Below are positions 1-7,453 of a DNA stretch of 36,741 nucleotides, piece after piece; positions within the stretch are counted from its first letter, which is position 1; each line of letters starts with the position of its first letter. Under the pieces are notes generated by a model. The model ran no database searches. It was not told the origin of the DNA and was given only the letters and a program-made list of their open reading frames with translations. The stretch is from Bordetella parapertussis (GTDB lineage Bacteria > Pseudomonadota > Gammaproteobacteria > Burkholderiales > Burkholderiaceae_C), in the NCBI GenBank assembly GCA_945882755.1, contig CAMCWS010000009.1:1-36741 (forward strand), written 5' to 3'. Made by a program: the position numbers and the translations under genes.

Positions 1-258
1 GGTTTTTTGCAAGTGCTGTCGCGTACCGAGGTGAAACTGCGTGTGTATGAGCGTGGAGCGGGGGAGACCTTGGCCTGTGGCACTGGCGCTTGTGCCGCGG
101 TAGTGGCCGGTATTCGACAAGGCTGGCTAGATCCCAAAGTTAAGGTGCACACCCAAGGTGGTGTGCTGACCATTGAGTGGCAAGGCGAGGGCGCATCGGT
201 GATGATGAGCGGGCCTGCTACAACTGTATTTACTGGCGAGATGGAGATCCCCGAATGA
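1..258 (+). CDS. dapF: Diaminopimelate epimerase, C-terminal fragment
   Basis: This is the C-terminal ~85 residues of DapF, which interconverts LL- and meso-diaminopimelate in the cytoplasm for lysine and peptidoglycan synthesis. The reading frame is open from the first base, so the gene starts outside the window. The fragment contains [20 protein letters not shown], the family block around the second catalytic cysteine (the Cys of [10 protein letters not shown]). The stop TGA at 256-258 overlaps the ATG of the next gene in an ATGA arrangement, so the two are probably translationally coupled. Its product, meso-DAP, is the substrate of MurE encoded further along. The identification is secure; only the N-terminal half is missing. 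Confidence 0.95.
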   Translation, partial: GFLQVLSRTEVKLRVYERGAGETLACGTGACAAVVAGIRQGWLDPKVKVHTQGGVLTIEWQGEGASVMMSGPATTVFTGEMEIPE

Positions 259-974
259 GCAACTCAATTACCCCCATCACAGAGGACGATATCGCCAATT
301 TTTTGGTGAACACGCCTGATTTCTTTGAGCGTCATGCTCAGCTGTTGTCGAGTGTGCGGTTTGTCAGTCCGCATGGCCAACGTGCTGTGAGTTTGCAAGA
401 ACGCCAAGCCGATATGTTGCGCGAAAAAATTCGCGCCTTAGAGCATCGCATGATGGAAATGATTCGCAACGGCAGCGATAACGCAGTTTTGGCTGATCGT
501 TTGCACCGCTGGTCACAAAGTTTATTGATGGCACAACACCCTGCTGACTTACCAAGCATCATCGTGGATGAAATTCAGCACCACTTCATGGTGCCGCAGG
601 TGGCTATTCGCGTTTGGCGTGTGGGTGAATCTTTTCAGATTGAGCCATTCGCGCAAGGTGTCAGCGATGAAGTCAAAGCGTTTGCGCAAGGCTTGCGAGT
701 ACCCTATTGCGGTGCCAATGCCGACTTTGAAGCTGTTGATTGGTTGGCACACCCGCATGAAGCGCAGTCAGTGGCATTGTTGCCACTACGAAGCAATCAG
801 TCGCCTTGGGTGACTGCCGAGACTGCAGAACCTGCCGAGCAATCCAGCGATACAACTTTGGGTTTGTTGGTATTAGCTTCCCCAGACCCCCAACGATTTC
901 ATTCTTCCATGGGTACCGACTTGCTCAGCCGCATTGCTGAATTGGCCAGTGCAGCCCTTAGCCGCTTACGCTGA
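255..974 (+). CDS. DUF484 family protein (GAF-like)
   Basis: A protein of 239 residues that matches the DUF484 family by its opening ([21 protein letters not shown]), an early coiled-coil-like stretch around residues 45-75 ([20 protein letters not shown]) and a later GAF-like half. The biochemical role is not established; the gene is commonly found between dapF and xerC in proteobacteria, as here. The ATG at 255 is chosen because it overlaps the dapF stop and gives the conserved family N-terminus; an upstream in-frame start at 177 would lie deep inside dapF. The gene ends 17 bases before the xerC start. Family assignment is confident, function unknown. Confidence 0.85.
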   Translation: MSNSITPITEDDIANFLVNTPDFFERHAQLLSSVRFVSPHGQRAVSLQERQADMLREKIRALEHRMMEMIRNGSDNAVLADRLHRWSQSLLMAQHPADLPSIIVDEIQHHFMVPQVAIRVWRVGESFQIEPFAQGVSDEVKAFAQGLRVPYCGANADFEAVDWLAHPHEAQSVALLPLRSNQSPWVTAETAEPAEQSSDTTLGLLVLASPDPQRFHSSMGTDLLSRIAELASAALSRLR

Positions 975-991
975 GCCCATTGCACATCCGA

Positions 992-1933
992 ATGAATGAC
1001 ACACAAGATTTGGTGGCGAACTATTTATCGCATGTTCGATTTGAAAAACGCCTGTCAGACAGAACTGTGGCTTTGTATAGCGAAGATTTGAAGAAGTTGT
1101 CAGACTTAGCAGGGCAGGCTGGCTTGGCGAACTTAGCGCTTGTTGACACGCTACATCTTCGGCGTTGGATGGCGCAGATGCATGCTGGCGGCAGAAGTCC
1201 CCGCGGCATTGCACTCATTCTTTCGGGCTGGCGAGGTTTCTTCAATTGGTTGGGCAAAGAGGGTTTGATCCAAGCCAACCCTTTGTCTGGTTTGCGTGCG
1301 CCCAAAGCGGCCAAACCGCTACCTAAAGCCTTGAATGTGGACGATGCAGTGCAGCTTGCGCAGCACCGACCCATCGATACCGATCCTTGGTTGCAAGCCC
1401 GAGATTCAGCGATGGTTGAACTGCTTTACAGCAGCGGGTTGCGCGTGGGCGAATTGATAGGTTTAGATGTTCAAGCCAGTCCTCATGCCAAGGGGTGGAT
1501 AGACCTGTCCGCTGGCGAAGCGCATGTTTTGGGCAAAGGCTCTAAGCGGCGAAGCGTACCTGTTGGACAGCAAGCCTTGGCTTCTTTGCAAGCATGGTTG
1601 ACAGTTCGCGCGGGTGGCTTGCCAGCAAATGCAGTTGATCAAGCAGCCATGTTTGTGGGCCAAAGAGGGACCCGATTGAGCGCACAAGCTGTATGGCAAC
1701 GTTTGCGCTTACGAGGTCTTCAAGCTGGCATTGCGACACCAGTTCATCCACATATGTTGAGACACTCTTTTGCCAGCCATGTTTTGCAGTCCAGCGGCGA
1801 CTTGCGTGGTGTGCAAGAGTTGTTAGGGCATGCCAATATCAGCACCACGCAGGTCTATACGCGTTTGGATTACCAGCATTTAGCAAAGACCTATGACGCC
1901 GCCCACCCTCGTGCGCGTAAGAAAACCACATGA
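992..1933 (+). CDS. xerC: Tyrosine recombinase XerC
   Basis: A site-specific recombinase of 313 residues that acts with XerD at dif to resolve chromosome dimers near division. Residues ~1-90 are the SAM-like core-binding domain and the rest is the catalytic domain. The catalytic set is visible: Arg151 in SSGLRVGEL, a Lys in GKGSKRRSVP, His254 and Arg257 in HPHMLRHSFASH, His280 in LLGHANIS and the nucleophile Tyr289 in TQVYTRLD. The ATG at 992 is preferred over the TTG at 980 because it is a standard start giving the normal length. The stop overlaps the next gene's ATG by four bases. XerC rather than XerD is inferred from the dapF-DUF484-xerC order. Confidence 0.93.
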   Translation: MNDTQDLVANYLSHVRFEKRLSDRTVALYSEDLKKLSDLAGQAGLANLALVDTLHLRRWMAQMHAGGRSPRGIALILSGWRGFFNWLGKEGLIQANPLSGLRAPKAAKPLPKALNVDDAVQLAQHRPIDTDPWLQARDSAMVELLYSSGLRVGELIGLDVQASPHAKGWIDLSAGEAHVLGKGSKRRSVPVGQQALASLQAWLTVRAGGLPANAVDQAAMFVGQRGTRLSAQAVWQRLRLRGLQAGIATPVHPHMLRHSFASHVLQSSGDLRGVQELLGHANISTTQVYTRLDYQHLAKTYDAAHPRARKKTT

Positions 1934-3147
1934 AAACTTTGAAACTTAAAGCCGGCAAGGAACGCTCAGCCTTGCGAGGCCACCCTTGGATTTTCGATTC
2001 AGCGATTGCCAAAGGAGGCGCTGACGCTGGAGAGACCGTGCGGGTGGAATCAGAGACAGGGCAATTTTTAGGTTGGGCTGCTTTCAGTCCTACTTCCAAA
2101 ATTCGTGCACGCATATGGTCATTTCAGGAAGCTGAGCATATTGACGCCGCATTTTTCGAACGACAAGTTGCAACTGCGGTTGCCATGCGCTCACGCCTGC
2201 AAGTGCCTTCCAATGGCGTGCGTCTTATCCATGGCGAAGCCGATGGACTGCCTGGTTTGATTGTGGACAGCTATGACGGCACCTTGGTCGCCCAATTTTT
2301 ATCTGCAGGCACTGAACGATTCAAAGCCGACATCGTCAAAGCTTTGGTGCTACACACAGGTGCGCAGCGTGTATTTGAGCGCTCTGACTCTGGCGTGCGA
2401 GGCTTGGAGGGCTTAGAGGCCAAGACCGGTTGGTTGTTCAGATCGCCAGGTGTCAGTGACGCTACTGCCATGGTGATTCAAGAGCACCACTGGAGCTTAG
2501 AGTTGGACATCTTGGAAGGCCACAAAACCGGGTTCTATTTGGACCAGCGCGACAGTCGATTGAAGTTTGCTGAATATGCCCAGCGCCTAGGCCTGCAGCA
2601 TGTTTTGAATTGCTATGGCTATACCGGCGGTTTCAGTGTGGCGGCATTAAGCGGTATGCGCTCAGCAGGTTTATTGGGAAGCAGTGCCACGGTGACCACA
2701 GTGGATTCCTCAGCACCTGCCATTGCCAAAGCACAGGCCAATGTCAAGCGCAATGGGTTTGATGAACGCAATGCATCTTTCTTGGATGCTGATGTCAACG
2801 CCACACTACGAAGCATGCACAAAGAGGGGCGTCGCTTTGATGGCATTGTGTTGGATCCACCCAAATTTGCACCCAGTGCAGCCCATGCCGAGCGTGCTGC
2901 CCGAGCCTATAAAGACATCAACCGATGGGCCTTCAAATTACTTTCGCCTGGGGGGGTGTTGTTTACCTACAGTTGTTCAGGCGGTATTGCCCCAGAGTTG
3001 TTTCACAAAATCGTCGCATCCGCTGGCACGGATGCGGGTGTCGATGCTTATTTTCTTGACCGAGTTCAAGCTGCACCCGACCACCCCATGACCGTGTGCT
3101 TTCCTGAGGGTGAATACCTCAAAGGTTTGGTTTTGATGCGGAAGTAA
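1930..3147 (+). CDS. RlmI-like class I SAM-dependent 23S rRNA methyltransferase
   Basis: A 405-residue protein with an N-terminal PUA domain (residues ~1-75, opening with KAGKERSALRGHPWIFDSAI) and a C-terminal Rossmann methyltransferase domain. Motif I is VLNCYGYTGGFSV (~225-237), motif IV is DPPKF (309-313), and the motif VI cysteine is Cys349 in YSCSGG. This arrangement matches the RlmI family, whose E. coli member makes m5C1962 in 23S rRNA. The specific target is inferred from the family, since paralogues with other targets share the fold. The start overlaps the xerC stop as ATGA, indicating coupling. No clear terminator follows. Confidence 0.85.
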   Translation: MKTLKLKAGKERSALRGHPWIFDSAIAKGGADAGETVRVESETGQFLGWAAFSPTSKIRARIWSFQEAEHIDAAFFERQVATAVAMRSRLQVPSNGVRLIHGEADGLPGLIVDSYDGTLVAQFLSAGTERFKADIVKALVLHTGAQRVFERSDSGVRGLEGLEAKTGWLFRSPGVSDATAMVIQEHHWSLELDILEGHKTGFYLDQRDSRLKFAEYAQRLGLQHVLNCYGYTGGFSVAALSGMRSAGLLGSSATVTTVDSSAPAIAKAQANVKRNGFDERNASFLDADVNATLRSMHKEGRRFDGIVLDPPKFAPSAAHAERAARAYKDINRWAFKLLSPGGVLFTYSCSGGIAPELFHKIVASAGTDAGVDAYFLDRVQAAPDHPMTVCFPEGEYLKGLVLMRK

Positions 3148-3217
3148 GCAAGTCTGCTTGAATGCTGGCTAAACTGCCCCACTTGTTCTTTTTTTTTGTT
3201 TTCAAGGTTGAATTGAT

Positions 3218-4276
3218 ATGTTGATACCCGCCACGGTTCTGACTGGTTTTTTAGGCGCTGGCAAGACCACGCTACTTAAGCGCATCCTCTCGGAGTCTCA
3301 TGGTCTCAAAATTGCCGTGATTGAAAATGAATTTGGTGAAGAAAACATAGACAACGAGATATTGGTCGCAGACACCAAAGAGCATATTGTTCAAATGAGC
3401 AATGGCTGTGTGTGTTGCACCATCCGCGAGGATTTACGCACCACTTTGCAAGATTTGGCTGAAAAAAGACGCAAAGGTGAGCTTGACTTTGAGCGTGTTG
3501 TCATTGAAACCACTGGTTTAGCAGACCCAGGGCCGGTCGCGCAAACTTTTTTCATGGATGATGAAATTGCTGAAAGCTATTTGCTGGATGCGGTGCTGAC
3601 CTTGGTGGACGCCAAACATGCAGCGCAAACCTTAAATGACCGGCAAGAAGCACGACGCCAAGTAGGCTTTGCGGACCAAATATTCATCAGTAAAAGTGAG
3701 CTTGTGTCTGCCCAAGAGTTGGAGGCATTGCAACACCGCTTAAAGCATATGAATCCTCGAGCACCTCAGCACATCGTGCATTTTGGTGAAGTTGCAATAG
3801 ACAAAGTGTTTGATTTGAGGGGCTTCAATCTCAATACCACTTTGGAAATTGACCCCGATTTCTTGAGTGACAGTCATCACCACCATGCACATGATGAACA
3901 TTGCGATCACCCCTCGCACCAGCATGACCATGCACACCACGGACATGACCATGATCACGGCCACCATCACCACCATGATGACGATGTCAAAAGCTTTGTC
4001 TTTAAAGCTGACCGTGCTTTGGACCCGGCCAAGTTGGAAGATTTCTTGGGCGCTATCGTCAATATTTATGGTCCACGGATGTTGCGCTACAAAGGCGTCT
4101 TACACATGAAAGGCACAGAGCGCAAGGTGATTTTCCAAGGTGTACACCAACTTATGGGCAGTGATTTAGGCCAAGCTTGGGCGCCGGGCGAGAAGCGAAC
4201 GAGCAAAATGGTATTCATTGGTATCGATTTGCCAAAAGATATCTTTCAACAGGGCTTGGAACAGTGCATAAGCTGA
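3218..4276 (+). CDS. CobW/COG0523 family GTPase, probable zinc metallochaperone
   Basis: A 352-residue G3E-family GTPase. The Walker A motif GFLGAGKTT is at residues 10-18 and the family metal-binding CxCC motif is at Cys64, Cys66 and Cys67 in NGCVCCTIREDL. ETTGLADPGP (~96-105) follows. Residues ~218-258 form a dense His/Asp-rich stretch typical of COG0523 members that handle zinc or other transition metals. The C-terminal CobW_C domain follows (~260-352). A metallochaperone or metal-insertion role is inferred from the family; the client is unknown. The neighbouring DksA-like gene, whose zinc finger is degenerate, makes a zinc-homeostasis role attractive. I looked for a Zur-like palindrome upstream and did not see one. 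The RBS AAGG lies at 3204-3207. Confidence 0.88.
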   Translation: MLIPATVLTGFLGAGKTTLLKRILSESHGLKIAVIENEFGEENIDNEILVADTKEHIVQMSNGCVCCTIREDLRTTLQDLAEKRRKGELDFERVVIETTGLADPGPVAQTFFMDDEIAESYLLDAVLTLVDAKHAAQTLNDRQEARRQVGFADQIFISKSELVSAQELEALQHRLKHMNPRAPQHIVHFGEVAIDKVFDLRGFNLNTTLEIDPDFLSDSHHHHAHDEHCDHPSHQHDHAHHGHDHDHGHHHHHDDDVKSFVFKADRALDPAKLEDFLGAIVNIYGPRMLRYKGVLHMKGTERKVIFQGVHQLMGSDLGQAWAPGEKRTSKMVFIGIDLPKDIFQQGLEQCIS

Positions 4277-4283
4277 GTACAAT
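4256..4283 (+). promoter_or_regulatory. Candidate sigma70 promoter for the dksA-like gene
   Basis: TTGGAA at 4256-4261 and TACAAT at 4278-4283 are separated by 16 bases, a plausible -35/-10 pair sitting on the 3' end of the CobW-family gene. It would start transcription near 4290 and give the dksA-like gene an untranslated leader of about 130 bases. The assignment comes from inspection only. Confidence 0.45.
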
Positions 4284-4407
4284 CCGCGCGCCATTGGCTT
4301 GATAAGAGGTTTTTCCCTAAGCCCTTGGCACTGGTCACGCATGAAGTAATAAACAATAACCAGAAGCAGTATGGGGCTTGGTGCTAGCGCACTCGACGCC
4401 ACCCTGT

Positions 4408-4413
4408 AGGGAG
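4408..4413 (+). promoter_or_regulatory. Ribosome binding site that fixes a TTG start
   Basis: AGGGAG lies seven bases before TTG at 4421. The next in-frame ATG is about 500 bases downstream, inside the protein, so this site decides the start of the dksA-like gene. Confidence 0.7.
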
Positions 4414-4420
4414 ATTTGCA

Positions 4421-5485
4421 TTGAAATCCACAAAGCATTCGAGCAACAGCAAAGCGAAGAGTAAAACCAAGGTCGCGGCTGCAAAGCCTAAGGCCAAGAC
4501 AGTGAAAGCACCTGCCAAGAAAACCGTTGCAGTCAAAAAACCTGTTGCAATCAAAAAACCTGTCGCGGCCAAGAAACCCGTGCCAGCTTCGAAACCTGCG
4601 TTAAAGAAGAAAGCAGTGCCTGTTAAAAAACCTGTTGTTGTGAAAAAGGCGGTTGCCAAAAAAGCTGTCCCAGCGAAGAAAGCCGTGCCTGCCAAAAAGG
4701 TAACGCCATCTGCGAAAAAACCAGCGACGCAAAAAGCGCCGCCAATCAAAAAAACCAACCCAGCGAAATCTGTAAGCAAAACTGTGACAACTGCCGCCAA
4801 AACTGCCCCCACCAAGGCCAAAGTGCCTTCACCTCCCTTAAAAACGCCAGCATCTGTTTCCACTCGGGCTGAGTCCACACCAGATAACGCCAAGAAGTCT
4901 CCGCGAGCTGCAAAGGCCATGTCCATGATGCCGCCACCTCCTGGACTCAGCGTGGCCTCCACCATGGCCAAGGCCAGTTACGGGCCCATTTCTGTCCCAA
5001 CCCTTCCAGCGGTTGTTCCCATGATTCCTGTGAAAAACCCCAAGCTTGCCAATAACTGGAAAAGTAAAACAGCCTCGACTGTCTCTGATGAAGAGGTGCT
5101 TGCCATGCCCGATGACGAGTACATGAATGCGCTGCAAATGGCTTTTTTCCGACTGAAATTGGTTCAGTTGAAAACGGATATTTTGGCCAATGCTGGCGAG
5201 ACCACCGAGCATCTGCGTGAAGACACCGTCATCGTGCCAGATCCTGCTGATCGGGCCACCATCGAGGAGGAGCACGCATTAGAACTGCGCACCCGTGACC
5301 GTGAACGCAAACTTTTGAAGAAAATTGAGCAATCTATTTCACGTATCGATAGCGGTGACTATGGGTATTGCGATGAAACTGGTGAACCTATTGGGGTGGG
5401 TCGTTTATTGGCCCGACCGACTGCCACCTTGTCGCTAGAGGCTCAACAACGCCGTGAATTGAAGCAAAAAATGTTTGGCGATTGA
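4421..5485 (+). CDS. dksA: DksA-like RNA polymerase-binding protein with H1-like N-terminal extension
   Basis: A 354-residue protein in two parts. Residues 1 to ~165 are a low-complexity Lys/Ala/Pro tail built from KKPV/AKKAV-type repeats, resembling histone H1 C-termini. Residues ~220-354 are a DksA domain: a coiled coil with the tip motif DPADRA (Asp274, Asp277, Ala279) and EEEHALELRTRDRERKLLKKIE, which in E. coli DksA contacts the RNA polymerase secondary channel. The zinc site is degenerate. Cys317 in YGYCDETG remains, but the other three cysteine positions read Thr, Ser and Ala (RPTATLSLEA). This resembles the cysteine-poor form seen in alphaproteobacterial DksA. A role in ppGpp-linked transcription control is inferred, and the tail may bind nucleic acid. 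The TTG start is supported by its RBS. A terminator follows. Confidence 0.85.
   Translation: MKSTKHSSNSKAKSKTKVAAAKPKAKTVKAPAKKTVAVKKPVAIKKPVAAKKPVPASKPALKKKAVPVKKPVVVKKAVAKKAVPAKKAVPAKKVTPSAKKPATQKAPPIKKTNPAKSVSKTVTTAAKTAPTKAKVPSPPLKTPASVSTRAESTPDNAKKSPRAAKAMSMMPPPPGLSVASTMAKASYGPISVPTLPAVVPMIPVKNPKLANNWKSKTASTVSDEEVLAMPDDEYMNALQMAFFRLKLVQLKTDILANAGETTEHLREDTVIVPDPADRATIEEEHALELRTRDRERKLLKKIEQSISRIDSGDYGYCDETGEPIGVGRLLARPTATLSLEAQQRRELKQKMFGD
4526..4561 (+). repeat. 18-bp tandem repeat in the H1-like tail of the dksA-like gene
   Basis: Two adjacent 18-base units (4526-4543 and 4544-4561) differ at one base and encode VAVKKP/VAIKKP. Further degenerate copies follow. Each contains a run of A residues, so the segment is a candidate for replication slippage and length variation. 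Confidence 0.7.
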
Positions 5486-5507
5486 CTCCCCTTAGCAACG
5501 CTCAGTG

Positions 5508-5538
5508 AAAAGCAGGCCGCATAGGGCCTGCTTTTTTT
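5508..5538 (+). terminator. Rho-independent terminator after the dksA-like gene
   Basis: The stem AAAAGCAGGCC-type arm at 5508-5518 pairs with 5525-5535 around a six-base loop, and the 3' side runs into seven T residues at 5532-5538. It lies 22 bases after the stop codon and closes the dksA-like transcript. Confidence 0.9.
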
Positions 5539-5670
5539 GCGCCTAAAAATCTTATAAATCACATTCGATACCTCTCCTAAGTGCTTCATTAATAATGTTT
5601 TTTTAAATAGATGGCTATGCGATATACGAGCTAAGTTGTTGATTTTGTTGCCAAAACTTCATTTTAAGTC
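5539..5670. other. AT-rich spacer with no recognised content
   Basis: This is the first part of the largest gene gap of the window. It is rich in A and T, including a run of seven T followed by AAA near 5600. No reading frame, hairpin or repeat that I could support was found. It may act as an UP-like or curved region for the promoter downstream, but nothing in the sequence proves that. Confidence 0.3.
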
Positions 5671-5698
5671 TTGCAAGCACAGAAAATCCTGTTAAAGT
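5671..5698 (+). promoter_or_regulatory. Candidate promoter of the dcw cluster (Pmra-like)
   Basis: TTGCAA at 5671-5676 and TAAAGT at 5693-5698 are separated by 16 bases. The -10 element overlaps the first unit of the MraZ-type repeat, the geometry expected for autorepression. The match to consensus is moderate (4/6 for the -10). Confidence 0.4.
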
Positions 5699-5733
5699 GC
5701 AGATAAGTGGTATTTGGTGCAAAAATGTGAGAT
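5694..5733 (+). promoter_or_regulatory. Putative MraZ operator: four 10-bp direct repeats
   Basis: Four consecutive ten-base units start at 5694, 5704, 5714 and 5724: AAAGTGCAGA, TAAGTGGTAT, TTGGTGCAAA and AATGTGAGAT. GTG occupies positions 4-6 of every unit. MraZ proteins are known to bind short G-rich direct repeats with a 10-bp period upstream of their own gene: TGGGN units in E. coli and AAAGTG-type units in Mollicutes. The position 48 bases before the mraZ start fits an autoregulatory site. Confidence 0.65.
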
Positions 5734-5780
5734 TCCTCGCATTCCCAAGCCATATTTATGCAACAAGGGGTTTGTAAGCC

Positions 5781-6209
5781 GTGTTTCAAGGTGCGTCATC
5801 GCTGAGTTTGGATGCCAAGGGTCGCTTGTCGGTCCCAACACGTCACCGTGATGTGCTGAGCGCAACGACCGCAGGACAACTCACGATCACCCGACATCCC
5901 CACGGATGTTTGATGCTGTTTCCTCGCCCCGAGTGGGAAAAATTCAGAGAGCGCGTGGCGTCATTGCCCATGACTGCCCAATGGTGGAAACGCATTTTGT
6001 TGGGCAACGCCATGGACGTAGAGATGGATGGCACAGGCCGTGTTCTTGTCTCACCCGAATTGCGCAGCGCCGCTCACATCACCAAAGAAGTGATGTTGTT
6101 GGGCATGGGCAGCCATTTCGAGCTTTGGGACAAGTCAACTTACGACACCCAAGAGGCCGAGGCCATGCAGGGCGAGATGCCCGATGTGTTTCGCGACTTT
6201 TCGTTTTAA
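5781..6209 (+). CDS. mraZ: Transcriptional regulator MraZ
   Basis: A 142-residue, full-length MraZ: a DNA-binding, ring-forming protein related to AbrB folds that represses the dcw promoter. Both family DxxxR blocks are present: [14 protein letters not shown] near the N-terminus and [13 protein letters not shown] in the second half. The start is GTG at 5781, with AAGGGG at 5765-5770 as a slightly distant RBS; it gives the canonical opening [16 protein letters not shown]. It is the first gene of the dcw cluster and is preceded by a four-unit repeat that looks like its own operator. rsmH begins 6 bases after its stop. Confidence 0.95.
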   Translation: MFQGASSLSLDAKGRLSVPTRHRDVLSATTAGQLTITRHPHGCLMLFPRPEWEKFRERVASLPMTAQWWKRILLGNAMDVEMDGTGRVLVSPELRSAAHITKEVMLLGMGSHFELWDKSTYDTQEAEAMQGEMPDVFRDFSF

Positions 6210-6215
6210 CGTGGA

Positions 6216-7142
6216 ATGGCAACAACTGAATGGGCACACACCACCGTCATGTTGAAGGAGGCGGTCGAGGCGCTGGACGTCCAGGCCGAAGCCACCTATG
6301 TCGACACAACCTTTGGCCGAGGCGGGCATGCAAAGCGCATCTTGGAAAAACTGTCCCCAGCGGGCCAATTGATCGTCTTCGACAAAGACCCGCAAGCGAT
6401 TGCAGTGGCGCAGGCGATGAGCGAGCCCCGAATGCAGATACGCCATCAGGGATTCGAAGCCCTGAACCAACTGCCGCACCACAGCGTCGCCGGTGTGCTG
6501 ATGGATCTGGGGGTGAGCTCGCCTCAAATCGACAACCCAGAGCGAGGCTTTTCGTTCCGTCAGGACGGCCCGTTGGACATGCGGATGGACACAAGCCAGG
6601 GCCAAAGCGTTTACGAATGGCTGGGCGTGGCAAACACCGACCAAATAGCTCAGGTGATTCGTGACTATGGAGAAGAACGGTTTGCCAATGGCATTGCCAA
6701 AGCCATCGTCGCCCAACGCGATGCGGGGCAACTGCCATCGACCACATTGGCCATGGCTGAACTGGTCGCTTCAGTCGTTAAAACCCGCGAAGCGGGACAA
6801 AACCCAGCAACACGAACCTTTCAAGCCTTTCGCATCTTCATTAACCGAGAGCTTGAAGAGCTTGCACAGGCGTTGGAAGCCAGTCTGCAGGTCTTACAAC
6901 CGCGAGGGCGTCTGGTCGTGATCAGTTTTCACTCGCTAGAAGACCGCATGGTCAAACAATTCATCGCAAAAAATGCGAAAGAAGTGTATGACCGACGAGC
7001 GCCATTTGCCAGCCCAGCTAGATTAGCGCTGCGCGATTTGGGGCGTCAACGTCCAAGTGCTGAAGAGGTCAGCGCCAACCCACGCAGTCGAAGTGCCATT
7101 TTGCGTGTAGCTGAGCGCTTACCCATGCAGGAGGCTCCATGA
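6216..7142 (+). CDS. rsmH: 16S rRNA (cytosine(1402)-N4)-methyltransferase RsmH
   Basis: A 308-residue SAM-dependent methyltransferase (also called MraW) that modifies C1402 in the decoding centre of 16S rRNA. Family signatures are [13 protein letters not shown] at the N-terminus, [14 protein letters not shown] as the SAM-binding motif I (~residues 29-42), [18 protein letters not shown] in the middle and [12 protein letters not shown] near the C-terminus. Length is normal. It follows mraZ directly, and its stop TGA overlaps the ATG of ftsL (ATGA), so ftsL is probably translated by coupling. Identification is secure. Confidence 0.96.
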   Translation: MATTEWAHTTVMLKEAVEALDVQAEATYVDTTFGRGGHAKRILEKLSPAGQLIVFDKDPQAIAVAQAMSEPRMQIRHQGFEALNQLPHHSVAGVLMDLGVSSPQIDNPERGFSFRQDGPLDMRMDTSQGQSVYEWLGVANTDQIAQVIRDYGEERFANGIAKAIVAQRDAGQLPSTTLAMAELVASVVKTREAGQNPATRTFQAFRIFINRELEELAQALEASLQVLQPRGRLVVISFHSLEDRMVKQFIAKNAKEVYDRRAPFASPARLALRDLGRQRPSAEEVSANPRSRSAILRVAERLPMQEAP

Positions 7143-7453
7143 CACGCGTCAGTGCTTTGCTGCTGCTGGCAGTCGTGCTGAGTGCCTTGTATTTGGTGCG
7201 CACCCAATATGAGTCACGGCGCATGTACACCGAGCTTGACCGAGCCAAAGCTTTGGCGCAAAGGCTTGATACCGAGCACGACAGATTGGATGTAGAAAGG
7301 GGTGCACAAGCAACGCCTTTGCGAGTAGAAAAACTCGCACGCGAACAAATGCAAATGCACACCATCTCGCCTGCCATCACGCAGTACGTTTCTGTTCAAG
7401 GTGCAAGCAGTGAAAACGTATCAGCCAGTACATCACCCAAGGCGCAGCCATGA
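7139..7453 (+). CDS. ftsL: Cell division protein FtsL
   Basis: A small bitopic inner-membrane protein of 104 residues. A short cytoplasmic start and one membrane segment (~residues 5-22, [14 protein letters not shown]) are followed by a periplasmic leucine-zipper-like coiled coil (~25-70). FtsL forms a complex with FtsB and FtsQ and activates FtsWI septal synthesis. Sequence identity alone is weak for this family, so the call rests on size, topology and position between rsmH and ftsI. It has ATGA overlaps at both ends. Confidence 0.9.
   Translation: MTRVSALLLLAVVLSALYLVRTQYESRRMYTELDRAKALAQRLDTEHDRLDVERGAQATPLRVEKLAREQMQMHTISPAITQYVSVQGASSENVSASTSPKAQP

Noticed and set aside
3146..3199. AAGCA/TGCTT hairpin and later T-run before the CobW-family gene, considered as a terminator.
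   Set aside because: The stem is only five base pairs and the T-run is about 30 bases away, so it is not a convincing intrinsic terminator.
3148..3217. Search for a Zur-type operator upstream of the COG0523 gene.
   Set aside because: No palindrome resembling the GTTATA-type Zur site was found here or at 4277-4420.
4384..4971. Long minus-strand frame (195 codons) opposite the dksA-like gene.
   Set aside because: It is a low-complexity mirror of the Lys/Ala repeats, with Phe/Ala/Gly/Leu runs, and is explained by the composition of the plus-strand gene.
6135..6731. Minus-strand frame of 198 codons opposite mraZ and rsmH.
   Set aside because: It lies antisense to two clearly identified genes and shows no family motif.
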